Positions 1 to 8,148 of a stretch of DNA of 64,000 nucleotides are shown here, piece after piece. Position 1 is the stretch's first letter. Every line of letters starts with the position of its first letter. The stretch lies in the NCBI RefSeq assembly GCF_003026105.1, contig NZ_PYNW01000002.1:1-64000 (forward strand). Direction: 5' to 3'. Position numbers and translations under genes: made by a program. The notes below the pieces were generated by a model. That model was not told where the DNA came from and made no database searches. It was given only the letters and a program-made list of their open reading frames with translations. The stretch comes from Photobacterium sp. GB-56 (GTDB lineage Bacteria; Pseudomonadota; Gammaproteobacteria; Enterobacterales; Vibrionaceae).

Positions 1-328
1 TGCGTTTGAGTGGTTTCGCTTTATAAGTCTTGCGACTAAGCTGATTGACTGCTTTCATACGGCGTGCATCTGTGTTCCAGATGACACCATCTATTCCAGG
101 CGTTTTACTGCCTTTGTTTTGAGATACACGCTTAACCGCAAGAAGCTTAGCTGAGCGAGAATGAGTTAAGAGCCACTGTAAGGAGTTCACCTTACCGTAT
201 TTCTTTTCTCTAGTTGCTTTTGCGATACGCATTTGAAGCTTTAATACGTGTGCTTCAACGGATTTCCAGTCTATTGACTGCCATTGAGCACCGTCAGAAG
301 ATGCACTAATCTCTTTCGAGATCATCAT
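1..328 (-). CDS. ltrA: Group II intron reverse transcriptase/maturase, N-terminal part (runs off window)
   Basis: A minus-strand frame is open from an ATG-ATG pair at 328 to the window edge, giving the first 109 residues. AGGAG lies about 8 bases upstream of the first ATG. The protein starts MMISKEISASSDG and carries the pattern typical of the N-terminal domain of intron-encoded LtrA-like proteins: a tryptophan-rich start, then KLQMRIAKATRE, KYGKVNSLQWLLTHS, LAVKRVSQNKG and KTPGIDG. In the family this domain precedes the reverse transcriptase fingers and palm, which would lie outside the window. The full protein acts as maturase in splicing and as reverse transcriptase in retrohoming. Its position about 580 bases inside the intron 5' end fits an ORF in domain IV. 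Whether it is intact cannot be seen. Confidence 0.9.
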   Translation of the reverse strand, partial: MMISKEISASSDGAQWQSIDWKSVEAHVLKLQMRIAKATREKKYGKVNSLQWLLTHSRSAKLLAVKRVSQNKGSKTPGIDGVIWNTDARRMKAVNQLSRKTYKAKPLKR

Positions 329-906
329 TTGCTTTTCTCCTTAAATAAAGTTCTTCAAACTATCTCGCAAAGGGAGACCAGTCGGAAGTGGGCTCACTTT
401 CGTGATCAAACATGAGTCTGTATCTACATCATTACAATGTAGCTTTCGCTTTTTCCGACCTCCTATACCTGCATCACTATCGGCCACTAAGGCTTTCCCA
501 AAGGGAATGATACAGGCTTACCCTGTTCCGTATGTCACGTAAAATGTCAGCTTAGATGCCCACTATAGTGCGGAGAGTACTGCGATCACGAAAGAATACT
601 GTCCAACTTCTTTCCGACTCTCATTGCCATTTTGGCCACAGCGTATTAACCACTTCCGCTGCTTCATCACATAACGCACCTTGGATGGATTCACATACGT
701 TCATCATACTGACTACCTAGCACTCACCCGACTTGTGGTTTTCAGGAGGAACGTCCTCTCACGATTCTTTTCCCACTCAGCCCAACGGCCAAGTTTCGTT
801 ACATTGTCCGAGCCGCTGCTTTATTCAGGCTCGTAGGTTCATCTGGTGATACAGACGGTTCACTCATAAAGCGGTGAACAACGCTTCATACGACTTCAGG
901 TCGCAC
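1..906 (-). mobile_element. Group II intron, 5' portion (RNA domains I-III plus start of the maturase ORF)
   Basis: Read on the minus strand, the element begins with GTGCGACC at 906, which matches the GUGYG 5' end of bacterial group II introns. About 580 bases of non-coding, structured-looking sequence follow (329-906), the usual size of domains I-III, and then the maturase ORF. The 5' exon (907 upward) ends in CTTCTGTCC, where the intron-binding sites should lie. Domains V and VI and the 3' exon are outside the window, so class and splicing competence cannot be judged. The intron has the same orientation as the three small genes upstream of it. Confidence 0.82.
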
Positions 907-1067
907 GGACAGAAGAGTGTTAGGTTATTGTTCTATTTGGGGTGCTTGATATTAGGAAAAGTAAGTGCAATGCACTACTTTTAATAACAGTCTTCATGCT
1001 ATTTCTAATATTTTCTATCAAGTGCTTATAATAGGTGTCGACTTCGCAAGAAAAATCGCGCTGTTAG
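907..1067 (-). other. attC-like recombination region after the 169-aa ORF, abutting the intron
   Basis: On the minus strand the stop codon of the preceding ORF is the TAA inside GCCTAAC (1061-1067), which fits the integron R'' core RYYYAAC. Downstream is an imperfect inverted repeat typical of the attC centre. An inner stem AAAAGTAAGTGCA (957-969) pairs with TGCACTACTTTT (971-982), with one unpaired base. An outer pair, around CTTGATATTAG and TATTTTCTATCAAG, encloses it. A closing R' core (GTTRRRY) is not seen before the intron begins at 906. The site is therefore either interrupted or degenerate. Confidence 0.5.
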
Positions 1068-1573
1068 GCACTTGGTTGCCAATAAGTAGATCTCAACATT
1101 TTTCCGAGTAACTCATTAACTTTCACATAATCGTACATAGCTTTTGAATGATATTTAGTCGCCTCATGCTCATCCTTTGCCATTAAACATTGGATACAAA
1201 CGTCTTTAAAGGCTTGTAAACTAGTTCTAAGTTCATCATCAGAAATTCGCTGAATCAAGAGAGCTGTTTTGGCGCTTAAAGTGCGATTTTTATCGTCTAG
1301 TTCTTCAGGTATAGATTGACTCCACTTTCCTGTATCTTCAAAATTAATTTTATCGTATCTATAAATTTGACAACAAGAACGAAAATATTCAAAAAATTCA
1401 ACCTGTAGATCAAGGATAGTCTCTCTTTGAAAAGCGTTTGCTACTTCTTGTCTTTCATGTTCTTTAGCTTTATTACTCAAAATATGAGAATTCCAGCTAG
1501 TTAACGCTGTTGTTGCAATACTTGCTAAAGCTCCAACAATTGTTCCAACAAAACCCCACGTAACAGCTTCCAT
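1064..1573 (-). CDS. Hypothetical membrane-anchored coiled-coil protein (cassette-type gene)
   Basis: A 169-residue protein I do not recognise. Residues 5-25 (about WGFVGTIVGALASIATTAL) form one hydrophobic segment. A charged helical stretch follows (about residues 34-60, KAKEHERQEVANAFQRE) that could form a coiled coil, and then a mostly helical region rich in Asp, Glu, Lys and Cys (RSCCQIYRY, FKDVCIQCLMAK). The likely topology is a short N-terminal anchor with a cytoplasmic helical domain. The stop codon overlaps a GCCTAAC core and a GGCGTTAGA motif (about 1588-1596 on the minus strand) lies just upstream of the start, so the gene looks like a single integron cassette. Function unknown. Confidence 0.6.
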   Translation of the reverse strand: MEAVTWGFVGTIVGALASIATTALTSWNSHILSNKAKEHERQEVANAFQRETILDLQVEFFEYFRSCCQIYRYDKINFEDTGKWSQSIPEELDDKNRTLSAKTALLIQRISDDELRTSLQAFKDVCIQCLMAKDEHEATKYHSKAMYDYVKVNELLGKMLRSTYWQPSA

Positions 1574-1867
1574 TATCGTTTCCTAAATATTTCTAACGCC
1601 AAATTAATATGTTAAATACACCACTACCTAATCTATAATTCAAACAGATTCAAAACCAGAATATCCAACGTTGTGAGTCTGCCTAGATAGATGTCAGATC
1701 CGCGAAACATATCCTTATCTGTGATGCGACTAGACCCACCTAACCTTGGTGAACGCTGGGTTGGATGTCTTTATGTCACTACTTAATTCAACGAATAGTG
1801 CATACAGATAATGAAGATCTTTTTAATACGCGTGAAGCTTAATTATATCATTACTATTATTGACTCG
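1574..1867 (-). other. Intergenic cassette junction region (attC-like)
   Basis: No gene is seen here. On the minus strand the region opens with TCATAAC, which holds the stop of the 116-aa ORF and resembles an R'' core. It closes with TTTGGCGTTAGAA (about 1586-1598), which resembles the GGGCGTTA end of Vibrio attC sites. Between them are short inverted repeats, for example CCCACC/GGTGAAC and CCCA/TGGG around 1735-1765. The spacing of about 270 bases is longer than a single attC, so only part of this region would be the recombination site. Confidence 0.4.
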
Positions 1868-2218
1868 TTATGACGACTTTTTGAACTCAATTACAAGCCA
1901 GTTATAATCATTACTGACTCTATGGTGAACAATAATATCCGGATAAACTGTCATTGCATTATCATCGTAAACATCAGTTTGTTCTGTACCAATATACAAT
2001 TCTTTTGGGTCATGCCCATCTCTATTAAATTCACAGTCAACATCATAATGATCGAATTGGGCTTGCAGATACATTCCTATTCGATGAGTCAGAGAGCGTT
2101 CGTTCGCATTAACTTCTAACAAATATCGGTCACGAGCGATAAACTGCCTAAAGGAATTAATTACAAGCTGTGAAACTTCAGGGTTTCCTCTAAGCTTTGT
2201 TTCAATTTCTTCGTTCAT
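1868..2218 (-). CDS. Small PD-(D/E)XK-nuclease-like protein, apparently C-terminally short
   Basis: A 116-residue protein. I see a helix with an acidic residue (NERSLTHRIGMYLQ, about residues 38-51), then VYPDIIVHHR (about 90-99) and NWLVIEFKKSS at the very end. Together these give the E, PD and ExK motifs of the PD-(D/E)XK phosphodiesterase fold. Known family members continue past the ExK strand with further helices. Here the protein stops three residues later, and the stop lies in TCATAAC, an attC-like R'' core. It may be a truncated cassette gene or a genuinely minimal domain. The neighbouring 311-aa ORF has the same type of motif set. Nuclease activity is not shown by the sequence alone. 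Confidence 0.55.
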   Translation of the reverse strand: MNEEIETKLRGNPEVSQLVINSFRQFIARDRYLLEVNANERSLTHRIGMYLQAQFDHYDVDCEFNRDGHDPKELYIGTEQTDVYDDNAMTVYPDIIVHHRVSNDYNWLVIEFKKSS

Positions 2219-2334
2219 AAGTTCTCAATCGCATAACGCCAGCCATAGTTTCATTGTGAACAATTTTTCAAGATCACCAAACTTCATCAAAACTACCGAT
2301 TGTCAACTTGATGACCCTGTTATGGCTACTTTTT
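2219..2334 (-). other. attC-like site between the 311-aa and 116-aa ORFs
   Basis: On the minus strand the site runs from GCCATAACAGGG (about 2322-2333, just after the TAG stop of the 311-aa gene) to CTGGCGTTATGCG (about 2225-2237). The ends resemble the R'' and R' cores of Vibrio-type attC sites (CATAAC and GTTATG are complementary). The roughly 100-base length is in the attC range. Internal complementary segments such as GTTGACAAT and ATTGTTCAC support a folded stem. It is the clearest of the attC-like sites in this window. Confidence 0.55.
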
Positions 2335-3261
2335 AGAATATAACATTTGCTCATTTAACTCTGTGTATTCTGATAAAATATCAGGGGAATACGGATACAC
2401 CATAGTCCCTCCGGTTTCGGGTCGACGAAGAGCTATTTTTTGCATCATAGAAAATAAACCTGGCTGTTTGGCATAATAAAGACCGGGCCTATTATTGGGT
2501 GAGTTAATGACAGTGTTGAGAGTATGTTCGAAAAAAGTATAAACATGATCTTCTTGATCAGATTTAAGTTCAAATGCCTCATAGATGAACTTGACTTGCT
2601 CTTGTGGATAACCTCTGATTGTTCGTAAAACAGCCCCTGTACCTAAGACGAAAATACCATCTAATGAAGCTAGATTTGCGGAATTAGATTGAGGCCAGTG
2701 CTTTCTTGTAAACTCAATACGCTGTTCAATAGATAACTGCCCATCAACATCGTTCTCATAGAAATCATGAATAGTATCAAAATAGCGGAGCGGAAAAGAA
2801 AGATCGCTGCCATAAGCAAAAATGTACTTAGATATATTTATATTTTGTATATGAGGTGTTCTAACAAAATCAAATATACCATCGGAAGCTAACATTGCTT
2901 TCTTTAACGTATCGCTAGTTAATGTACTTTTTACTTCTATTACAACTCTACACGCTTCAGGAGGTACAATGACAAAGTCACCATCACGGAAAATGGCAGC
3001 ATAGTCAACTGAATCCCAAACAATTATATCTTGCTGCTTAGATTTTATTTCTTTTCCATCAGGGTCAAGCGCAAGAATGAAGCCTGTACTAATTTCATAT
3101 CTTTTGGGTAAAAGTTGTTTTAGTAAGATCCGTAGAAGTTCTTCTTTATAATTTCCAACCGATAACCAATGATCTCTACCAATTAGGAAATCCAAACGTT
3201 TCATTTTACTCTGGAGCTCATGACTATGAGAGCTAAAAAAACTCGATACATTACCTTCCAA
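2326..3261 (-). CDS. DUF6602-like protein with PD-(D/E)XK-type motifs
   Basis: A 311-residue protein. It starts at a TTG (3261-3259) preceded by AGGAG at a normal distance, and no ATG fits as well. Residues 35-65 (GNYKEELLRILLKQLLPKRY) supply a conserved Glu helix. QQDIIVWD (about 77-84) supplies the Asp, and CRVVIEVKST (about 103-112) supplies ExK. This is the catalytic pattern of the PD-(D/E)XK superfamily as found in proteins annotated DUF6602. The remainder is mixed alpha/beta with no transmembrane segment. Such proteins are common in mobile and defence-rich regions, but their role is mostly unproven. It lies as a lone gene between attC-like sites, on the same strand as its neighbours. 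A nuclease role is inferred. Confidence 0.65.
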   Translation of the reverse strand: MEGNVSSFFSSHSHELQSKMKRLDFLIGRDHWLSVGNYKEELLRILLKQLLPKRYEISTGFILALDPDGKEIKSKQQDIIVWDSVDYAAIFRDGDFVIVPPEACRVVIEVKSTLTSDTLKKAMLASDGIFDFVRTPHIQNINISKYIFAYGSDLSFPLRYFDTIHDFYENDVDGQLSIEQRIEFTRKHWPQSNSANLASLDGIFVLGTGAVLRTIRGYPQEQVKFIYEAFELKSDQEDHVYTFFEHTLNTVINSPNNRPGLYYAKQPGLFSMMQKIALRRPETGGTMVYPYSPDILSEYTELNEQMLYSKK

Positions 3262-3530
3262 TGAATTCTCCTGTAACCATAAACAGTATATTAATAAGCA
3301 TTCTTACTTTCGTACAAAAATATACGCATAAAAAACCTTTATCATACTAGATATAATCTATATATATCATGAAGTTGATAACAATTTTCACGCCTGACGC
3401 TCAATGAGAGGATGTGAAAAGTAAGAAATGTATTTAATCAGCCTTATTTAAAACAAAACTAATCCGAAACCACGTTAATATACTATGAATGAGTAAAAGG
3501 TCTAACGCATAAAGGGGCATTAACGAGTTT
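3262..3530. other. Non-coding junction with VCR/attC-like remnants
   Basis: No coding region is seen. On the minus strand, CCCCTTTATGCGTTAGACC (about 3496-3514) looks like the 3' end of a Vibrio repeat (AGCCCCTTAGGCGGGCGTTA). ACGTGGTTTCGG and nearby TTAGTTTTG (about 3454-3475) resemble the GGTGGTTTCGG centre of V. cholerae repeats. CATTGAGCG (around 3396-3404) recalls another part of the same repeat. A TTTTCAC/GTGAAAA inverted pair flanks 3388-3423. Taken together these look like scrambled or decayed attC material. The resemblance is from memory of the repeat, not from an alignment. Confidence 0.4.
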
Positions 3531-3695
3531 GAAATTGCTAACTCAACAGTTCTTTCGGGTAGCTATTCCGCTTATGAGAGTTACTAGGTGCCTCGGTGAA
3601 CTGCCTCATGTCATCACTACTTCCAACGATATGAATTTCACTTTCTGCTCTTGTAATTGCCGTATAGAGCCATGCTCTATCGACTATTCTGCCAT
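3531..3695 (-). pseudogene. C-terminal fragment of a RecD/UvrD-type helicase
   Basis: A minus-strand frame with no plausible start reads NGRIVDRAWLYTAITRAE, then SEIHIVGSSDDMRQF, and ends about 50 residues later at a TAG near 3531. RAWLYTAITRA followed by an IHIVG strand is the conserved motif VI region of the UvrD_C_2 domain in RecD-like superfamily 1 helicases. The Walker motifs and all upstream domains are missing. A stop (TAA) precedes the fragment at about 3705. The srap-like gene ends only 50 bases further on. This looks like the leftover 3' end of a helicase gene cut by an insertion or deletion next to the recombinase module. Confidence 0.65.
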
Positions 3696-3744
3696 TTTAA
3701 GCCCTCAATTAGATTAGAAAATACAAAGAGTTGCATTTGGGTCT

Positions 3745-4164
3745 TTATTTACTTTCTTCTATACTCCGCATCGCCCTTTGAAAAATAGCCATTACATTTG
3801 GATCGCTTTGACCGATGTTGGCGATTTTTTGAATAAACGCTTGTAGATAACCGATTTCATCTTTTGCTACTTTTAATTCCGCTTCTAGCTGAATGATTTT
3901 TTCTGCTAAATCAATATCTTTTTGTAGATAGATAAGTAGATCAGTATTGTCAGCGGAAACAGGTTGCCCCTTGAGTGAGCGTTTTCTATCTTTGTATTCA
4001 TTTTTTATATTGAGATATTTATCAAGTGTTTGCCGCGTCGTAGTGATCGCAAGGCTAGACTCAATTTTCGTGACTAATAAATCCCAAGTCAGCTTTCCTT
4101 CCCAACTTCTAATTAACGCTTGAATGGAGATTTGTTGATCAGTGTCTAATGATTTAGTTGCCAT
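3745..4164 (-). CDS. srap: Small coiled-coil recombination auxiliary protein (SRAP/TnpC-like)
   Basis: A 139-residue protein, last gene of the recombinase operon, starting 10 bases after intB. The N-terminal half (residues 10-65: SIQALIRSWEGKLTWDLLVTKI, then TTTRQTLDKYLNI) looks like a small helical DNA-binding domain. Residues 80-125 (DLLIYLQKDIDLAEKIIQLEAEL and onward) form a clear heptad coiled coil. Tn554 TnpC and the SRAP protein of SE elements have the same size, the same order and the same place after the third recombinase. They are needed for or modulate excision. The assignment rests on gene order and this layout rather than on a diagnostic motif. Confidence 0.6.
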   Translation of the reverse strand: MATKSLDTDQQISIQALIRSWEGKLTWDLLVTKIESSLAITTTRQTLDKYLNIKNEYKDRKRSLKGQPVSADNTDLLIYLQKDIDLAEKIIQLEAELKVAKDEIGYLQAFIQKIANIGQSDPNVMAIFQRAMRSIEESK

Positions 4165-4174
4165 GTGTATTTCC

Positions 4175-6505
4175 CTATACTGATCCCAAAAAGCCTAAAA
4201 AGTTATCTTTAGCTGAGTCAGCTGAGTCGTTATTTGTTTGGGTTGTTGCAGCAAGAGCCGCTTGAAGAGCTTCTTTCGCATCAGGTAGCGATAGCTTACG
4301 TTCTGTTACTGTCTTGGTTTCTAAATCTGTAATTCGCATGACATTTGAACGAGTCAAAAAACGAACAATAGCCCCTTCTTTGATGGAGTCATCTGATAGC
4401 ACTTCAATAAGACTCTTGAGCATACAAGTATTTTGGTAGTGGGTTTCATACCATTGCTGCATTCCTTCACTGGTTGCAAAGTTAATGGCCTCCTGAACTT
4501 GCTTTAGGTTGTGTTTCTGGATTGTTAAATCCTTATTTAGCAGTTCAATCGCATCTTTATCATGCGCAATATGGCATGAGGATGAACAGAGTGTGCATTG
4601 TGTTTCAAATTCCGTCATGTAAGTGCAAGGAATTAACGTTAAATCTTGGGTGCAAAAGCCGACCTCATTGACAAAAGTTGGGCTTAAGTTATCGGTGGCA
4701 TCATCGTATTGAGCTTTACTCTGTAGGCGTTTGCCAACCTTATCTTGTACTTCTTCCTCGGTTTCTTTTTCATATAGAATATCACTGATCACTGAGGCAT
4801 TTTGGGCATTAGTCGTATGAATATAGGTGAGTGTTTGCGCAGGGTTTTTACGGCCAGACAGCATCGTTATGAGTAAGTGGGGCAACCCCTTATTGGCTAG
4901 GTAGTTATTTTGCCAATGCCTGAATTGGTGAGGGGTGATTGCGAAACCTGTTGAGAAACCATGCCGCTCAAAGATGGTTGTGTAACCGTTTTTGCCTTTT
5001 TTGATGTTTCTATCAAAAAAAGTACTTACAGATTCGATGGGAACTAACAGGAAGTGAGAGGCTTGCTGAGTGCTTAATTGTTTTTCAGTATAGGTAAATA
5101 AAGCTTGCTCATAATCGACACGCTTGGTCTTAGCTTTATTGTACCCTGACATAGCTTGTTGATTAGTTGTAATGTAATGGTTTTGAAATTCTGCAACCGT
5201 CATTTCTGTTTGACCATTGAAATATTTACTCAATTGGCTTTTTATTTTGACACTAGCACCAACAAGTAAGGATGGATAAGGACATTGGCTTTTAATTTCT
5301 AGTTTATCGAATGGCAACAGCTTGGTGATGTGTTTGATAAATACAGGGGAATTTTTACGTTTTGTCGCATCAATCGCACCCTTGGTATCGCACGTAACAC
5401 GGGCATAGCCGTCGCTGTCATCATAAAAGCCCAATAAAAAACCAAGCTGGATCAGGTTGGTCGGTTTACTGTCGTTGGGTTTGAGTGCATCTAGGTTTTT
5501 GGCACTTGGCTTAAACTCACCTAACACTTTTTTTAAACTTACGGTTGGGTTTTGATAAAACCTTGCTAATACTCTCGCTGGCTCAGTTACAAGAGCGGTA
5601 TAGTGTAATGCTCGGTCTAGGCTTTCGGCCATTTCAGCATTGATATGATTCTGATAGTCTTTATATCCTTTTGAACCTCGCCAATTAAGGTAGTAGACAG
5701 TATTAATGTTGTTATTGACCACTTCATTATGGGCTTTCACGCGTTGCTTGGTTAGTAACACTTGCTCTGGTGCCGCTCGATTGGGGGACGACATCGCAAG
5801 TGCTGACATGGTGCAAACATAACTATCGAGTTGACTCGTTGTTGGATGAATGAGAGTAGCCCAAGAATTAGTATTCTCTTTATTCTTGATGTCTTGATAA
5901 GGCGGGATTGCATCATAAAAGATCGCCCCGAGTGCCAATAACGCCTTTTCATCAGGCAGTTTACTGTTTTCAGCCTCGATAGCGTCATCACCGCTTTTGT
6001 TTCTTGTCCCTTTATACTCTCTCGTTAGGTTCGGGAATTGACTGACAGGAAGCATCTTATGGGCTTTTAGCCACTCAAAAAATCCAGAAAGAGGCTTGAT
6101 ATTGTTCATTTCATCGATGGTGTTTTGAATCTCATCCAGACTGGAAGAAGCGATATCTTCATTAAGAGCAATAAGAAATTTTCTTGCCGCAGTGATTTTA
6201 CCTCTCTTGTACTTGTTAGAATTATTTTCTTTTAGTACATCAAGAGCAAAGGCAAAGAGTAGATGGTGCGTATGTTCATCGAGCCTGTCTTTATCGGAAA
6301 AAGTTGAGTTAATATTGGCGCGGGGTTGATTATCGTTATTGAAAAGGAGGTTAATAGAGATGCCTTTGTTGCTGGTAAAGGTAACAGCAATGTCCTCCCA
6401 CGTTGCTTGCTTTCCTGATGGCGCGGTAAAACCAAGTAACGGCTGTTTTTTCTTTTCGGCGATATAAGCGTGTTGATTGGTTATGTAACGGTTGAGTGTG
6501 TTCAT
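4175..6505 (-). CDS. intB: Large tyrosine recombinase (IntB-like)
   Basis: A 776-residue site-specific recombinase. Its start overlaps the stop of the preceding gene (ATGA), with GGAGAT just upstream. The C-terminal catalytic domain shows R in MSSPNRAAPEQVLL (about 240), K in WRGSKGYKDY, HQFRH (about 540; H-x-x-R box), and Y in TLTYIHTT as nucleophile. The second His/Trp position reads LSGRKNP, so it is Arg. Behind the catalytic domain is a Cys/His-rich segment (FCTQDLTLIPC, then CTLCSSSCHIAH) that looks like a zinc-binding element, followed by a helical tail. The N-terminal 200 residues hold the SAM-like core-binding domain. With IntA it should cut and rejoin the element ends. Confidence 0.8.
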   Translation of the reverse strand: MNTLNRYITNQHAYIAEKKKQPLLGFTAPSGKQATWEDIAVTFTSNKGISINLLFNNDNQPRANINSTFSDKDRLDEHTHHLLFAFALDVLKENNSNKYKRGKITAARKFLIALNEDIASSSLDEIQNTIDEMNNIKPLSGFFEWLKAHKMLPVSQFPNLTREYKGTRNKSGDDAIEAENSKLPDEKALLALGAIFYDAIPPYQDIKNKENTNSWATLIHPTTSQLDSYVCTMSALAMSSPNRAAPEQVLLTKQRVKAHNEVVNNNINTVYYLNWRGSKGYKDYQNHINAEMAESLDRALHYTALVTEPARVLARFYQNPTVSLKKVLGEFKPSAKNLDALKPNDSKPTNLIQLGFLLGFYDDSDGYARVTCDTKGAIDATKRKNSPVFIKHITKLLPFDKLEIKSQCPYPSLLVGASVKIKSQLSKYFNGQTEMTVAEFQNHYITTNQQAMSGYNKAKTKRVDYEQALFTYTEKQLSTQQASHFLLVPIESVSTFFDRNIKKGKNGYTTIFERHGFSTGFAITPHQFRHWQNNYLANKGLPHLLITMLSGRKNPAQTLTYIHTTNAQNASVISDILYEKETEEEVQDKVGKRLQSKAQYDDATDNLSPTFVNEVGFCTQDLTLIPCTYMTEFETQCTLCSSSCHIAHDKDAIELLNKDLTIQKHNLKQVQEAINFATSEGMQQWYETHYQNTCMLKSLIEVLSDDSIKEGAIVRFLTRSNVMRITDLETKTVTERKLSLPDAKEALQAALAATTQTNNDSADSAKDNFLGFLGSV

Positions 6506-8148
6506 TTTTCATCTCCAAGCTTAGCCGATTTTCTCTCTTCACAAATGGCTATAGTCGCCTTGATGTAAAGAATGATTTTCTTGAGGCGTTTGACTGTCGC
6601 AGGGTGTGCTGATTGACTATTTATCACCAGTTTTCTTTCCGCTTTATCAAGATATTGTTGATGGTTTGCCGTTTCTAGAGGTCTAAAGTTGTCGCAGGGA
6701 TAACAGGCCATAGGCGCACCGCCTTTTGACTGACAACTGGAGCAGTTAGCAGGATTGAGTTTATGGCCAATTTCTTCATCAAACCTGCTTTTTACTTTGA
6801 AATCATCGTGCACTTGTAACTCTTTTACCGACAGGCTATCAAATCGCTTGATGATATGGTTCCCAGCATACGCCTCATCAACTTTAACTCGCTCTGAGGT
6901 TTTCAAATCAAGATAGGGGGTAATCGCATCAATGGTGACACCTGTTATAGCAGCAAGGTGGGCAGGGCTTAACCCATATTTTGCACCTTGGGTGAGAATG
7001 GTGTGTCGCCAGCGGTTGTTACCAAGTCGCAAAGAATCGTTTGGACATCTATCGCTGTTTGGCTTGAGTTTGCTTCCGAATAAATAACGTATATTGCTTC
7101 TAAGGGTGAGCGAAGTCATATGATAGGCTTTTGAGGTATCGCTATTGGAGATAAACAGTTTGGCTTTAGATTCGAAATTAGAGCTAAATAAGCTTTTGTC
7201 AGGCAATACAGGTAGGCGTCTCATGAGTTCTTTAGTCTCATCTTCACCTAATGTGATGTGTTGTATAGACAGCGAATGTAAAAGGAAGTGTTCATAAACC
7301 TGATAGTAACGCAAAAGCAGTCGAGAAAAGTCTGACTCTAGGCGGTGTGAGCGTGATTCCGCATCACCTCGAAATTGTCCATCCTTGCCTTTAAAGGTGC
7401 GAACGTGCAATTGCTCCACATCTGAGAACAAGTGTTGAGTAACGGGTTTCCAGTTAAGGTTCGGTTCTTTATGAGATAAAAAGGTTTCCCCTACAGGTAA
7501 AACATCACACCATTTAAGTTGCACAAGTTGGGTTGGTCGTCTTATCAGGGCGAGAAGTAACTGACTGGCTATGACATTCCGTAGTGCGGTAAACTTATTT
7601 TGCGATAGTATTTCCCCTTCTAATACTTGCTTCGTTTCAATTCTTAAGCTTTCAAGAATATTGTCGTGCTCAACTTCACTGTAAGCACCCGTTTTTGGGT
7701 CAAGAATGCTTTTCATTACACCTTGGCGCTTTAAATTTTCATCTTTAACTGTGTCATATAACGGTTGGAGAGTATGGCAGGTATAACCATTTCTTGGGTG
7801 GCATAGGGCGTATAAGCCATCTCTGACATTTTTCTTGTAAGTATCTAGTGTGAGCCACCACGCCTGAAAATCGTGAATGTCGAGATATTTTACAATGGAT
7901 TTGAGGATGCTAACGTTGCTGTTTAGAGACTTATAAGTGTAATGCTTTGCGGCATGTGCTATTGCTAATCTTAAGTCCAGATAAGTATTGGTATTTAATT
8001 CATTCATCCAATTTAGATATAAATAGGATTTATAACCAAGCTCCCACGTATCTGAAAGCACATCAAAAGAGTAACCATCTTCTCTTGCATTGAATATGCG
8101 CTGACCATCGTACTCCTTTTTTAATGTTGCGATATGGCTATGACTCAT
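6502..8148 (-). CDS. tfp: Tyrosine-recombinase-fold protein (Tfp-like), partly degenerate active site
   Basis: A 548-residue protein. I place the start at ATG 8148, 6 bases after AGGAGG, rather than at the upstream GTG. The N-terminal half has a SAM-like core domain. The catalytic domain keeps R (LIRRPTQLVQLKW), K (FKGKDG) and a terminal RHT (NRWRHTILT), but the H of the H-x-x-R box is replaced. The second His is Val (AITGVT), and the candidate nucleophile is in ITPYLDL. A four-cysteine cluster follows (CSSCQSKGG, then ACYPCDNF), probably zinc-binding. In SE elements the middle protein is a recombinase-fold factor lacking full catalytic residues. This one fits that role. Its stop overlaps the intB start. 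Confidence 0.7.
   Translation of the reverse strand: MSHSHIATLKKEYDGQRIFNAREDGYSFDVLSDTWELGYKSYLYLNWMNELNTNTYLDLRLAIAHAAKHYTYKSLNSNVSILKSIVKYLDIHDFQAWWLTLDTYKKNVRDGLYALCHPRNGYTCHTLQPLYDTVKDENLKRQGVMKSILDPKTGAYSEVEHDNILESLRIETKQVLEGEILSQNKFTALRNVIASQLLLALIRRPTQLVQLKWCDVLPVGETFLSHKEPNLNWKPVTQHLFSDVEQLHVRTFKGKDGQFRGDAESRSHRLESDFSRLLLRYYQVYEHFLLHSLSIQHITLGEDETKELMRRLPVLPDKSLFSSNFESKAKLFISNSDTSKAYHMTSLTLRSNIRYLFGSKLKPNSDRCPNDSLRLGNNRWRHTILTQGAKYGLSPAHLAAITGVTIDAITPYLDLKTSERVKVDEAYAGNHIIKRFDSLSVKELQVHDDFKVKSRFDEEIGHKLNPANCSSCQSKGGAPMACYPCDNFRPLETANHQQYLDKAERKLVINSQSAHPATVKRLKKIILYIKATIAICEERKSAKLGDEK

Noticed and set aside
3529-3717. 62-codon plus-strand frame
   Set aside because: It is the antisense of the helicase C-terminal fragment, whose minus-strand reading matches a known motif.
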